A stretch of DNA of 44,104 nucleotides, taken from contig NZ_JAQCNH010000150.1 in NCBI RefSeq assembly GCF_028275115.1, positions 1 through 44,104 on the forward strand, given 5' to 3'. How positions within the stretch are numbered: the first letter of the stretch is position 1; each line of letters begins with the position of its first letter. Source of the DNA: Halorientalis sp. (GTDB lineage Archaea; Halobacteriota; Halobacteria; Halobacteriales; Haloarculaceae). Under the pieces are notes generated by a model. It made no database searches and was not told the DNA's origin. It saw nothing but the letters and a program-made list of their open reading frames with translations. Below, piece after piece: positions 8,503 to 16,872 of this stretch. The translations under genes were made by a program, and so were the position numbers.

Positions 8503-9180
8503 TTAGACGAACTCGCTCAGTCCCGACTGCTCGGACTCGTCGGGTTCGATGATAGACGGGGAGTCGTTACCGGGGTCGTTGACGGTCGTCGAAATCGGGT
8601 AGGCGGCGAAGTCGTCGCCCGGGTACGGTCGGCAGAGTGCCTCGCGCTCGTCGGGACCGGCGGTCAGCCAGGTGTCCTCCTCGTCGCGGGGCAGGACGAC
8701 GGGCATCCGGTGATGAATCGGCTCCACCACTCCGTTCGGTTCGGTCGTGAGGACGGTGACGGTATCGAGGGTGCCCGCGTCGGTCTCGCGGCGCTCCCAG
8801 AGCCCGGCCATCGCGAAGGCGACATCGTCCTCGCGGTGGAACCGGTATGGCTGTTTCGGGCCGCGCTCGACGGGTTTCCAGTCGTAGAAGCCAGAGGAGA
8901 GGACGAGACAGGGTCGGGACTCCCAGGCGTCCGCGAACGCTGGCTTCTCCGCAGCGGTCTCTGAGCGGGCGTTGATGAATCCCTCGTCGTCGGCGTCGGC
9001 CCAGTCGGGGAGCAGTCCCCAGCGAAAGCGGTCAATTCGGTCGGACGCCTCGTTCGTGACGACCGCGACGGGTTCCGATGGTGCGATGTTGTACCGCGGC
9101 TGGTACTCCTCGGGTACGGTCACGTCGAACCGGCTTCGGAGTTCAGCCGCCGGCGCGAACAGGGAGGTACGGCCACACAT
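8503..9180 (-). CDS. SOS response-associated peptidase (SRAP/YedK/HMCES family)
   Basis: Forms a covalent crosslink with abasic sites in single-stranded DNA and so shields them. The 225-residue protein starts MCGR, the Cys2 nucleophile exposed after Met removal, which fixes the start exactly. Other family residues seen are NARSET with the conserved Glu, GFYDW, and HHRMPV with the catalytic His. Length is typical. It stands alone, converging with sdhA and reading in the same direction as the transducer gene that lies upstream of it. Confidence 0.93.
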   Translation of the reverse strand: MCGRTSLFAPAAELRSRFDVTVPEEYQPRYNIAPSEPVAVVTNEASDRIDRFRWGLLPDWADADDEGFINARSETAAEKPAFADAWESRPCLVLSSGFYDWKPVERGPKQPYRFHREDDVAFAMAGLWERRETDAGTLDTVTVLTTEPNGVVEPIHHRMPVVLPRDEEDTWLTAGPDEREALCRPYPGDDFAAYPISTTVNDPGNDSPSIIEPDESEQSGLSEFV

Positions 9181-9534
9181 AACGTCTGTATGGGCCGGCA
9201 GACAATTGGTTCTGTCGGGAGCTTTTTGCTCGGGAGCCCCGAACGTAGAAACAGTATGTTACCGGCGGGGACGGTCGTCACGGGCGCCGAGACGGTCGTC
9301 GACGCCGGAGCGTCGCCGAGGAAGTCCGACGGCGGGCCCGTGAGTTCGGGCTCTGATTACGTCGCTCCCGAACGGCTCCGGGCGTTCTCGCCGTCTCGTC
9401 ACCGGGTCGGCATCGAGCCAGGGCAAAAAGGGTGCTGCACGCTCGTTCGGGCACGTCGTACGTTCACGCCCGAACCGGTGGGACAGCGCACGGTTTCGCG
9501 CTGGCTGTCGGGCTCGGTGTCTTGGGTGCCGTCT
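9181..9534. other. 354-base intergenic region without a convincing gene
   Basis: Between the SRAP start and the transducer stop. A plus-strand ORF from ATG 9256 runs to 9600 and looks weakly coding for its first 25 codons, but then turns Arg/Ser-rich, runs into the transducer 3' end and matches no family I know. GCTTTTTGC at 9220-9228 may be promoter or terminator sequence. Confidence 0.5.
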
Positions 9535-11358
9535 TCAGGACAGGTCCGTCGGGTCGAGGTCCCCGCGAGCGAGGTCGCAGACCTGCGCGTCGGTGAGTGA
9601 TTCGACGACGGAATCTGGCACCGCATCGGGGAGCGCGTCACGGGGAGACGGGTTGCCGGTAGTCTCCCCCGCCGGGCCGCCGTCGGTGGCGGCGTCGGTT
9701 TCGGTCAGTTTGGCGATGGTCTCCTCGATGTCGTCGATCATCGTCGCCTGTTCCCTGCTCAGTGCAGCGACGTCGTCGATCTCACCGGCCACGCGCTCGG
9801 ACTGCAGGGCCACTTCGTCGATCATCGAGGCGATCTCCTCGCTGCTCGCCGCCTGGTCGTCGGCAGCCTTGGACACCTCACTGATGCCCTGTGCGGTTTC
9901 CGACACGATCGCCACGATTTCGTTCAAACTGTCCATCGCGTCCTGTACCCGGTCGATCCCCGTTTCGACCTGCCGGGTCATATCGGTGAGGCTCTCGACG
10001 GTGCGTTCGGTGTCCGTCTTGACTGATTCGACCCGTTGTTCGACGGTGTTCGCGTGCTCTTTGGACTGTTCCGCCAGGCTCTCGACCTCCTCGGCGACGA
10101 CGGCGAACCCCTCGCCGGCCTCGCCGGCACGCGCGGCCTCAATCTGAGCGTTCAGTGCGAGGATGTTCGTCTGGTCGGAGATGTCGTTGATCGCAGTGAC
10201 GAACTCGTCGATCGTCTGGACACTGTCCTGTAACTGGTCGATGTCCTCGCGGGTCGTCTGAACGGCCTCGCCGATACCGGCCATCACCTCTGTGGCGTCG
10301 TCAGCGGCGGCTTTGCCTTCCTGTGCGAGGTCCGCTGCCTCGTCGCTGGTGGTCTCTACCTGCTCGGCCGTCGATGCCACCTCCTCGATGGTCGCCGAGA
10401 GGCCAGACACCTCCGAAGCGATCTCGTCCGTCTGCTCGGCCTGGGTCTCGGTCGTATCGGACACTTCGACCGTACTCTCGACCACGTCCTCGAACGACGT
10501 TTTCAGTTCCCCGACCGGGTTCTGCACCTCGTCCTGAACCTCTCTCATCAACCGCTCGTTCCGTTCGACTTCCGCCTCCAGTTGCTGGCTGTAGGAGTGG
10601 ATGTACGTGTCCGTGACGACCTGCATATCGAGGTTGATGATACGCATGATCGAGAGCAGGTCCTGAATCCCGTCGTCGACCTCCGCCTCGATGATCGCTT
10701 CGGTCGTCTCCACGGAGGCGGCGTCCCCAGAGCGGTCGCTCGGTCCGCTCGGCTCGGTGGCTGTCTCGGGTCGGCCCGTCCGTTCCGGGCCGGCCAACCG
10801 GTCCGTGAGCGTATCCACGAGGCGGTCACGGACGATAGAGAAGATAAGGTCGTAGTAGACGCTGTACTGGCCGAGATAATGTTTCATCGGCATGTTCAAC
10901 AGGTCGTGGATTTTACCGATGCGAGCACGGTCGTGGAAGTACTCCTGACCGTAGTCCCCGCTAGCGAGGGTCACGAGGTAAGCGGACTGCGTCCGCTTGA
11001 GCTGTTCGACCCCCTTGTCCGAGCGTCCGATGACCGCCAGAGTCTGTTCGTTGTCGGTGACGTTGTCGTAGAAGTCGTCCGCGACCTGTTCGGCGTTCGA
11101 CCGGAACGCATCCTCGTACTGCTGGAGTCGCGCGACGTCGTCCTGGTCGAAGCCGATGAACTCCTTTCGCCAGGCGATTTCGGACCCGTCGAGCCCGATT
11201 TCGTCGACGAGTGAATCGACGTTCAGTTGCTCGTTCAGGCTCCCCTGCCCGAAGTCGTCACGTCCGAACTCGGGCGCGGAATCGGCTGCCTTCTCCGAGA
11301 CGTCCTGCCACTCGACGGCTGACGCCTCACTGTTGGCTTCTTCGCCTGTGTTACCCAT
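9535..11358 (-). CDS. globin-coupled methyl-accepting transducer (HemAT-like)
   Basis: A soluble chemotaxis receptor, 607 residues, probably sensing oxygen through haem. Residues about 40-190 form a sensor globin: [12 protein letters not shown] carries the candidate proximal His and KHYLGQY follows as in HemAT. A linker rich in G, S, P and T (about 200-235) leads to a long coiled coil and the signalling tip, [19 protein letters not shown], the hallmark of methyl-accepting proteins that contacts CheA/CheW. There are no membrane helices or HAMP domain. Gln/Glu-rich stretches flanking the tip are likely methylation regions. ATG 11358 is preferred to the TTG at 11370 because a TATA box sits 26 bases before it. 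Ligand identity (O2, CO or redox) is inferred from the family. Confidence 0.93.
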   Translation of the reverse strand: MGNTGEEANSEASAVEWQDVSEKAADSAPEFGRDDFGQGSLNEQLNVDSLVDEIGLDGSEIAWRKEFIGFDQDDVARLQQYEDAFRSNAEQVADDFYDNVTDNEQTLAVIGRSDKGVEQLKRTQSAYLVTLASGDYGQEYFHDRARIGKIHDLLNMPMKHYLGQYSVYYDLIFSIVRDRLVDTLTDRLAGPERTGRPETATEPSGPSDRSGDAASVETTEAIIEAEVDDGIQDLLSIMRIINLDMQVVTDTYIHSYSQQLEAEVERNERLMREVQDEVQNPVGELKTSFEDVVESTVEVSDTTETQAEQTDEIASEVSGLSATIEEVASTAEQVETTSDEAADLAQEGKAAADDATEVMAGIGEAVQTTREDIDQLQDSVQTIDEFVTAINDISDQTNILALNAQIEAARAGEAGEGFAVVAEEVESLAEQSKEHANTVEQRVESVKTDTERTVESLTDMTRQVETGIDRVQDAMDSLNEIVAIVSETAQGISEVSKAADDQAASSEEIASMIDEVALQSERVAGEIDDVAALSREQATMIDDIEETIAKLTETDAATDGGPAGETTGNPSPRDALPDAVPDSVVESLTDAQVCDLARGDLDPTDLS

Positions 11359-11376
11359 AGAGTAAGTCAATCGTGG

Positions 11377-11388
11377 TATTATATATTC
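11377..11388 (-). promoter_or_regulatory. TATA box of the transducer gene
   Basis: On the minus strand the AT-rich block GAATATATAATA is centred about 25 bases before ATG 11358. It is the strongest TATA element in this part of the window and fits leaderless expression. Confidence 0.6.
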
Positions 11389-11422
11389 GCTTGGGCCAAA
11401 TATTCAATTTGATAAGTGGAAG

Positions 11423-12181
11423 TCAGCCGCCGTCGGAACTGCCTGGACCGCCCCCGGTGGCTGTGTACGTCGCTTCGAGATGGCCCAGGACCTCGTCGAC
11501 GAGTTTCGGGTCGTACGTCCACACGCCGTAGAACTCTCCCGCGGCCTGTTCACCGGCGATCAGTGCGGATTTCTGCCCGTCGTCGCCGTTCCCGTCGAAC
11601 ACGACGAACCACGTCTCGGCGATTTCTTCCGCGTCGACGGGGTGGACGTGCCCGGGGCCGATATCCGGCGGTGTGGTATCGGGAACACCGTACACGTGGG
11701 TGTCGATACCCAGGCGAGACAGGTCGGTGTAAATCGGGACCTGGTCGTCGATGGTCGAGATGAACTGAAAGCCCGCGTGAACCTCGCCGTGGCCGACACG
11801 GCGTGCTCTGTCTTCGATCTCCCGGGAGGCGTAGACCATCTGTTCGGCGTCGTACGAACTGAATGTCGTTTCCTTGAGATGTCCGAGGACCGCCTCGTAT
11901 TCCACGTCCGCGACTCCAAGAGTGTGAGGGCCGGTTGCAGCGAGATCACACAGTCCCCGAAGCGTCTCCAAGTCGACAGTCGCGAGTACGCCGTCCCGGT
12001 CGCTGAGCACGGCGACGTTTTCCGGAGCGCCCGAAGCGGTTCGCCTGGCGGTGACGACCACGTTCTGACTGTCGAAGTGAGCGGCGAGGGATTCCTCCAT
12101 CGCATCGTCGCCTCGAACGTTGAATAGGACGAGTTCTTTCCGAAACTGCCTGACGAACTCGATGCACCCTCGGAGATCCAT
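11423..12181 (-). CDS. DICT sensory domain protein
   Basis: A 252-residue cytoplasmic protein resembling the haloarchaeal DICT family (a domain named for its association with diguanylate cyclases and two-component systems). Seen: an N-terminal alpha/beta region (FRKELVLFNVRG), then the DICT-like part with REIEDRARRVGHGEVHAGFQ, IDDQVPIYTDLSRLGID and THVYGVPD, and a Gly/Ser-rich tail. The ligand is unknown; a sensory role is inferred from the domain. It precedes the transducer gene on the same strand with 64 bases between, but each has its own TATA box (here GTTTATTTTG about 27 bases before ATG 12181), so joint expression is not required. Confidence 0.75.
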   Translation of the reverse strand: MDLRGCIEFVRQFRKELVLFNVRGDDAMEESLAAHFDSQNVVVTARRTASGAPENVAVLSDRDGVLATVDLETLRGLCDLAATGPHTLGVADVEYEAVLGHLKETTFSSYDAEQMVYASREIEDRARRVGHGEVHAGFQFISTIDDQVPIYTDLSRLGIDTHVYGVPDTTPPDIGPGHVHPVDAEEIAETWFVVFDGNGDDGQKSALIAGEQAAGEFYGVWTYDPKLVDEVLGHLEATYTATGGGPGSSDGG

Positions 12182-12431
12182 CGTCTCTGACGAAACTCAC
12201 CTGCAAAATAAACGCTTGGCCGCAGTTTTCAGTGTTGATGCGGCCACCGGTGAGGGTCCGAGCGCGACGACGCGGTGGGCGGTAAAACGCGTTCGAAGCC
12301 CTCGTGATGACCCCGTTGGTGGGACGGTCAGAGCGACGCCGTCGCTCGACCGTAATCACGCGGTGAACACCCGGTCGATTTCGGGGGCACCGCAGGGTTG
12401 ATACCACTCGGAGACATATCAACTAACGCCT

Positions 12432-12536
12432 GGAAGGGTGGCTCAGTGGTAGAGCGCCGGTGGTTGGACATGCCAGAAATCCGGCTATCGGTCAACCCGC
12501 AATGGGCTTCGCGTGGTTCAAATCCCGCCCCTTCCG
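12432..12536 (+). tRNA. tRNA-like gene, isotype unassigned, abnormal fold
   Basis: Clear tRNA hallmarks: a 7-bp acceptor stem (GGAAGGG 12432-12438 with CCCTTCC 12529-12535, then G at the discriminator), a perfect D arm GCTC-AGTGGTA-GAGC (12441-12455) and a T loop TTCAAAT (12517-12523) in a normal B box. CCA is not encoded, as usual in haloarchaea. The 105-base length needs an intron or a long variable arm. The middle holds a GCCGG/CCGGC hairpin with a TGG/CCA inner stem and a CCC/GGG hairpin, but no 7-base anticodon loop with U33 on a sound stem. The 5' T-stem (CGTGG) pairs with CCCGC at only two positions; one extra G would restore it. It may be an intron-bearing gene, a class II tRNA or a decayed tRNA. 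Confidence 0.6.
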
Positions 12537-12833
12537 TCTAGCGGTTCACCCGGGAACGCGCTCACCCGTCGAGTGTCGACTGGGTCGCCACACAGAGGCT
12601 TGACTTCTAGCGGACGAGTCACGACCCGCGACCAGTGGTGTAAGCGGACGCGGTTGTCCCGGCATGTTCGAGTTCGAGTTCGTCTCCCTTTGTACGACTT
12701 CATCGCCGGGGCGGTCCGTCGCGGAGCGGGGGGTCCCGATGGTGGTGGCTCATCAGGAGCGCCAGCGGACCGACGATCCTGACGGGGACGAACAGTCGGT
12801 AGGGATATATGCGTGCCAGCGGCAGGCCCGAAT
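12537..12833. other. 297-base intergenic region
   Basis: Between the tRNA-like gene and the nucleotidyltransferase. It contains a short direct repeat (TTCGAG twice near 12666-12677) and the TATA box of the next gene at its end. No ORF with a plausible start, composition or family was found on either strand. Confidence 0.5.
12804..12811 (+). promoter_or_regulatory. TATA box of the glmU-like gene
   Basis: GATATATG, centred 26-27 bases before ATG 12834. It decides that start over the in-frame GTG at 12813 and implies a leaderless mRNA. Confidence 0.65.
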
Positions 12834-14015
12834 ATGCAGGCTGTGATCCTCGCCGCCGGAGAGGGGACGCGGATGCGTCCGCTGACAGCGTCGCTGCCGA
12901 AACCGATGTTGCCAGTGGCCGACCGGCCGCTCTCGGCCCACACCGCCGACGCGGCGGTGACGGCCGGCGTCGACGAACTCGTCTTTGTCGTGGGGTACGA
13001 ACGGGCGACCGTCCGCGACTACTTCGGCGAGCGCTACCGGGGTGTTCCGGTCTCTTACGCCGCCCAGGACGAACAGTTCGGGACGGCCCACGCCGTGAAA
13101 GCCGCTCAGGAGCACCTCGAAGGGGAGTTCGCCGTATTGAACGGTGACGACCTCTACGACCCGGCGGCCCTCACAGAGCTTTTTTCCGGCGGGCCAGCCG
13201 TGGGCACCCACGCCGTCGAGGACCCCACGCCCTATGGTGTGTTCGACGTACAGGACGGCACCGTCGCGGGCGTCGTAGAGAAGCCAGACGACCCGCCGTC
13301 GAACCGGATCAACGTCGGCGCGTACGTCTTCCCCGCCGAGGCACGAGACTGGCTCGACGTGCCGATGAGCGAGCGGGGAGAACACGAGATTACGGACGTG
13401 CTACAGCGGGTAATCGGGGAGTTCGACCTGCGGACGGTCGGCGTCGAGCGCTGGCTCGGCGTCGGCCGCCCGTGGGAACTACTCGAAGCAAACGAGTGGA
13501 AACTCGGCGACATCGTGCCGGACATCCGGGGCGAAGTGAGCGACGACGCCGACGTCCGCGGTCCGGTCGTCGTCGAGGACGGCGCGGCCGTCGAACCGGG
13601 CGTGGTGGTCGAGGGACCGGTGCTGATTCGGAGCGGCGCGGACGTCGGCCCCAACGCGTATATCCGGGGCTCGACGCTGCTGTGTAAAGACACCCACATC
13701 GGTAACGGCGTCGAAATCAAAAACAGCGTCGTCATGCGTGGGACGAACGTGCCCCACCTCTCCTACGTGGGCGACAGCGTCCTCGGCCGGGACGTGAACC
13801 TCGGGGCGGGGACGCAGGTGGCGAACCTCCGTCACGACGACGACCCAGTGAAGCTGACGGTCAAGGGCGACCGCGTCTCGACCGGTCGCCGGAAGTTCGG
13901 TGTCGTCGTCGGTGACGGGGCTAAAACCGGCATCAATACGAGCCTGAATCCGGGCGTGACCCTCTCGACAGGCGCGACGACCGAACCTGGGGAGCACGTA
14001 ACGCGGGATCGGTGA
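12834..14015 (+). CDS. glmU: bifunctional sugar-1-phosphate nucleotidylyltransferase/acetyltransferase (GlmU-like)
   Basis: Likely makes UDP-N-acetylglucosamine or a related nucleotide sugar for glycoproteins. The 393-residue protein has an N-terminal Rossmann-type nucleotidyltransferase domain (1-225) with the signature AVILAAGEGTRMRPLT, the Lys of LPKPMLPVADRP, and LNGDDLYD for metal binding. The C-terminal part (235-390) is a left-handed beta-helix with acetyltransferase-like ANLRHDD, GRRKFGVVVGDGAKTGINTS and NPGVTL, as in archaeal bifunctional enzymes. Base and sugar specificity cannot be read from sequence, so glucose-1-phosphate thymidylyl/uridylyl activity is an alternative. The gene stands alone behind its own promoter. 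Confidence 0.85.
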   Translation: MQAVILAAGEGTRMRPLTASLPKPMLPVADRPLSAHTADAAVTAGVDELVFVVGYERATVRDYFGERYRGVPVSYAAQDEQFGTAHAVKAAQEHLEGEFAVLNGDDLYDPAALTELFSGGPAVGTHAVEDPTPYGVFDVQDGTVAGVVEKPDDPPSNRINVGAYVFPAEARDWLDVPMSERGEHEITDVLQRVIGEFDLRTVGVERWLGVGRPWELLEANEWKLGDIVPDIRGEVSDDADVRGPVVVEDGAAVEPGVVVEGPVLIRSGADVGPNAYIRGSTLLCKDTHIGNGVEIKNSVVMRGTNVPHLSYVGDSVLGRDVNLGAGTQVANLRHDDDPVKLTVKGDRVSTGRRKFGVVVGDGAKTGINTSLNPGVTLSTGATTEPGEHVTRDR

Positions 14016-14041
14016 CGGCGGAAGCGGTCTACGGGCGTCGG

Positions 14042-14146
14042 TCAGGGCACGGCTCCAGTCGCGAGGCCGACGGTGATACCGACGGCCGCGAGCGCGACGG
14101 TCCAGACGACGAGTCGCTTGGCGGTAGCGACGACGGCTGACAACAT
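14042..14146 (-). CDS. 34-residue single-helix membrane peptide
   Basis: A small ORF with ATG at 14146 and TGA at 14042-14044: a basic N-terminus with KR at 10-11, a single hydrophobic helix (about 12-30, VVWTVALAAVGITVGLATG), and no other domain. Codons are G/C-ended throughout. A GAAATTAAG element lies about 26 bases before the ATG, giving the leaderless architecture seen at neighbouring genes. It converges with the GlmU-like gene, ending 26 bases from its stop. Function is unknown; many haloarchaea encode such one-helix peptides, so it is more likely real than chance. Confidence 0.6.
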   Translation of the reverse strand: MLSAVVATAKRLVVWTVALAAVGITVGLATGAVP

Positions 14147-14265
14147 GGATGCATCTTTGTGAGGCCGGGACTTAATTTCACGCTGTTCGGTCGCGGTCCA
14201 CCGCCCGCCCTATCGGCTGCCGTTGCAGGAGTTATATGAGGTATGCCAGAGTGGAACGGACACGG

Positions 14266-15117
14266 ATGATAGAGACACCAGACCTGAGCGGTCAGACTGC
14301 GTTCGTCACCGGAACTACCCGCGGCATCGGCAAGGCGCTCGCCCTCGAACTCGCCGAGGCCGGTTGTAACATCGTCTCGACCGGGAAGACCGTCGACGAT
14401 ACCGACACCGACTTGGAAGGCACGATTCACAAGACGGCCGAGGAGTGCGCCGAGAAAGGGGTCGACACCCACGCCATCCAGCTGAACGTCCGGGACCAGG
14501 AAGCCGTCGAAGCGGCCGTCGAGGAGGCTATCGAAGAGATGGGTGAAATCAATATCGTCATCAACAACGCCAGCGCCATCCAGATGGCCACCGTCGAGGA
14601 GATGCCGGCCAACCGCTACGATCTGATGAACGAAGTGAACGTCCGTGGCACCTACCTGGTCTCCCGGGCGTTCATCGACCACCTGAAAGACACCGAGGAG
14701 GACGCCTGGCTCCTGGCGAACGCGCCGCCGGTGGACATCGACCGTTCGCCCGGCAAGGCTGCATACTCCTGGTCGAAGATGGGGATGTCCTTCATCACCC
14801 TCTCGTTGTCGGAGGAACTCGGCGGCTACGACGTCGGTTGTAACTCATTCTGGCCGGTGACCGCAATCGACACGCGGGCGACCCGCTACTTCGGCATGGG
14901 CACCGAGGACGACTGGCGGACCCCCCAGATCGTCGCCGACACCGTCATGGAGATGCTCTCCCGGGACCCCGCCGAGTACACCGGAAACGCGGTCTACGAC
15001 GAGGAACTGCTGGCGGAGGCTGGCGTCACCGACTTCAGCGAGTACAACCTCACCGAGGACGACCCTGCCCCCATGTCGGCACAGATGTTCGATCCCGACT
15101 ACGAGCGCTCGATCTGA
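14266..15117 (+). CDS. SDR family oxidoreductase, HSDL2-like
   Basis: A short-chain dehydrogenase/reductase of 283 residues. The cofactor motif TGTTRGIGKAL is at the N-terminus; after the first strand comes STGKT, favouring NADP(H) over NAD(H). NNAS is present, and YSWSKMG gives the catalytic Tyr and Lys. Where the catalytic Ser is expected (LxxSPP in HSDL2-type enzymes) the sequence reads LLANAPPVD, with Ala in its place. The C-terminus lacks the sterol-carrier domain of eukaryotic HSDL2. ATG 14266 is chosen because TTATATG lies about 31 bases upstream and the Rossmann fold begins soon after; an in-frame ATG at 14236 overlaps the TATA box. Substrate unknown. Confidence 0.85.
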   Translation: MIETPDLSGQTAFVTGTTRGIGKALALELAEAGCNIVSTGKTVDDTDTDLEGTIHKTAEECAEKGVDTHAIQLNVRDQEAVEAAVEEAIEEMGEINIVINNASAIQMATVEEMPANRYDLMNEVNVRGTYLVSRAFIDHLKDTEEDAWLLANAPPVDIDRSPGKAAYSWSKMGMSFITLSLSEELGGYDVGCNSFWPVTAIDTRATRYFGMGTEDDWRTPQIVADTVMEMLSRDPAEYTGNAVYDEELLAEAGVTDFSEYNLTEDDPAPMSAQMFDPDYERSI

Positions 15118-15222
15118 GCCCCCACGGGAGCGGCCGGTGAACACCGACCGTTGGCGTCGTCGGGCCTCGTCGCTCGGCGGCGATATGTGGGATTAAGTAC
15201 GTCGGTTGCACAGGTACACGCA

Positions 15223-15408
15223 ATGGTCGATCCGACATCGGATATCGGCGAAGGGATATCGGAGGACGACGCACCCGTCTGTGAGACATGTGGTGATGTC
15301 GTCGTCGACGAGCCGGGCCACCGTGTTATTACGTGGATCGAAGAAGAACAGGTCGAATCGGCGCACTTCTGTGACGAGTCGTGTCGGCTAGACTGGGGCG
15401 GCCAGTAA
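15223..15408 (+). CDS. small treble-clef zinc-finger protein
   Basis: A 61-residue acidic protein with CETC near residue 19 and FCDESC near the C-terminus, together four cysteines in a treble-clef-like arrangement, with WIEEEQVESAHFC between. It resembles a haloarchaeal family of one-domain zinc proteins (annotated DUF7576, as I recall) of unknown role. ATG 15223 is preferred over the upstream in-frame ATG at 15151 because an ATTAAG TATA element lies 28 bases before it. It follows the SDR gene by 105 bases with its own promoter. Confidence 0.75.
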   Translation: MVDPTSDIGEGISEDDAPVCETCGDVVVDEPGHRVITWIEEEQVESAHFCDESCRLDWGGQ

Positions 15409-15494
15409 GGATGTTCTCTCTGAGGGTGGCGTTCGCAGGCTTGAGTTGTGACGACCGTTTCTCACGGGCGGCACACTCGCCGGGACTGCGGTGA

Positions 15495-15929
15495 TTACTC
15501 GAACTCGCCGTCGGGGACGTCCTCTTCGGTCTGGCTAGCCATTTCGAGCCTGTGATGGGGCAGGAAGTGTGCCAGGTCCGTTGTCGTGACGATTCCTGTG
15601 GGTTTGCCGTCCTCGGTAACGGGCAGTTTCTTGACGCCATTGTTACCCATCCGGTCGCCGGCGTTCTCGACGGTGTCGCCGGGTCGGATTGTCACGACTG
15701 GCTCCGACATCAACTGCCCGACGGTCGTTTCCGCCGGGTTCTCTCCCTGACCGATGGACTCGACGACGTCGTACTCGGTGATGATGCCGTCGACGGGGTC
15801 CTCGCCGATGATGAGTGAGCCGACACCCTCTTCCGCGAACACGCGCGCCACCTCTTCGACGGTCGCGTTCTTTCCGACCGTCTTGACCGGAGCGCTCATG
15901 ATCTCGCTGACTGGCGTTTCGTCTGCCAT
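15495..15929 (-). CDS. CBS domain pair protein
   Basis: A stand-alone Bateman module, 144 residues, two CBS domains (about 8-60 and 70-125). Seen: VSEIMSAPVKTVGKNATVEEVARVF in part, GSLIIGEDPVDGIITEYDVV, then QLMSEPVVTIRPGDTVENA and KKLPVTEDGKPTGIVTTTDL. Such proteins bind adenine nucleotides or SAM and report energy or metabolite status to partners; the ligand and partner are unknown here. ATG 15929 is used because the 44 extra codons upstream are Arg-rich and unlike CBS proteins, and a CTTAAG element lies about 31 bases upstream. Confidence 0.9.
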   Translation of the reverse strand: MADETPVSEIMSAPVKTVGKNATVEEVARVFAEEGVGSLIIGEDPVDGIITEYDVVESIGQGENPAETTVGQLMSEPVVTIRPGDTVENAGDRMGNNGVKKLPVTEDGKPTGIVTTTDLAHFLPHHRLEMASQTEEDVPDGEFE

Positions 15930-16239
15930 GGTTGTACGTGAGCGGTCGTGCGCCGCACTCTTAAGCGTAGTCCTTAAGTCCGAGAATCGAGCGACTGGAG
16001 CCCGGTCGGCGTCTGCCGACGGGCCGGAGAGAACGCGCCCGAGCCTGCCGGTCACCGTCACGCCGACACCACTCGCACGCTGGTCTCTCTCGATGCGGTC
16101 GGCATCGGCTGCGGCGTCAGTGACGTCGGCGGTGGACGGTTCGACGGCTCGGGACCGACGAACGATCGGCCGGGCGAGAGGTCGCTGTGGTGTCCACGGG
16201 GTCGCCAGTGGTCAAAACGCGAGTCCGCTCGGCCGGGCC
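15930..16239. other. 310-base intergenic region without a gene
   Basis: Between the CBS gene start and the stop of the phasin-like gene. It holds the CBS promoter (CTTAAG near 15960) and no ORF with a plausible start and haloarchaeal codon use on either strand. Confidence 0.5.
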
Positions 16240-16803
16240 TCACTTTGAGAGCCGCTCGCGAAGCTCTTCCATCTGGGTCTGGAGCTGCTCGAACCCGTCG
16301 AACGGTGAACCGTCGGTTTCCCGCTGGAGTTTTTCCAGCTGTTCTTCGGTCTGTTCGAGGAACGAGAGCGTCTGGCCTTCGAGGTCCTCGTGTGCCTCCC
16401 GGAGCTGTTCGACCTGCTGGTCGACCGACTCGACGTAGGACTCGGCGGCCGATTCGGCGTTCTCGAAGCCGGCCTCTGTGAACTCGACGGCCTGCTCGCT
16501 GGCCTCCTGTGTCGCCTCCTCGGCGGCGTCGAACTGCTCGTCGATGGTCTCCCGGACCTGGTCGAAGTTCGCCTCACCCTCGGGGATCATCCCCTCGATG
16601 GCGTCCAGTGAACTGTGGATCGCCTCACGCGTCATCTCGGAGCCACGTTCGGACGCCTCGGCACCGCCTTCGACGCCGCCCACCATCGCCTCGTTGAGTC
16701 GCTCCTGGAACTCGATACCCTGCTCCATGGCCTTCTGACTCCGTTCGAGCGCTTTCCGCTGGAGTTCGAACGCCTGACTCACTGGATTGTTGTCATCCGC
16801 CAT
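16240..16803 (-). CDS. phasin-like coiled-coil protein (PhaP-like)
   Basis: A 187-residue, very acidic, almost entirely helical protein with no membrane segment. The N-terminus (VSQAFELQRKALERSQKAM, then EFQERLNEAM) resembles haloarchaeal PhaP, which coats polyhydroxyalkanoate granules; the C-terminal half is a coiled coil (YVESVDQQVEQLREAHEDLE, EEQLEKLQRE). The granule role is inference, since no phaE/phaC or phaB is in view. It follows the related gene 16873-17463 by 69 bases on the same strand, so the two are probably co-transcribed. Other helical stress proteins could look alike. Confidence 0.6.
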   Translation of the reverse strand: MADDNNPVSQAFELQRKALERSQKAMEQGIEFQERLNEAMVGGVEGGAEASERGSEMTREAIHSSLDAIEGMIPEGEANFDQVRETIDEQFDAAEEATQEASEQAVEFTEAGFENAESAAESYVESVDQQVEQLREAHEDLEGQTLSFLEQTEEQLEKLQRETDGSPFDGFEQLQTQMEELRERLSK

Positions 16804-16872
16804 GTGAAACCCATCGATGCCCAGCCGTTTGAATACCAGTGGTACGACACTGTTGTCTCGCGGTCGGCTGGC

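Noticed and set aside
9256..9600. Plus-strand ORF of 114 codons
   Set aside because: Only the beginning looks coding; it ends inside the transducer gene on the other strand and matches no family.
12303..12335. GTGATGA resembling a C box of a C/D guide RNA
   Set aside because: No CTGA D box at a suitable distance and no internal C'/D' boxes.
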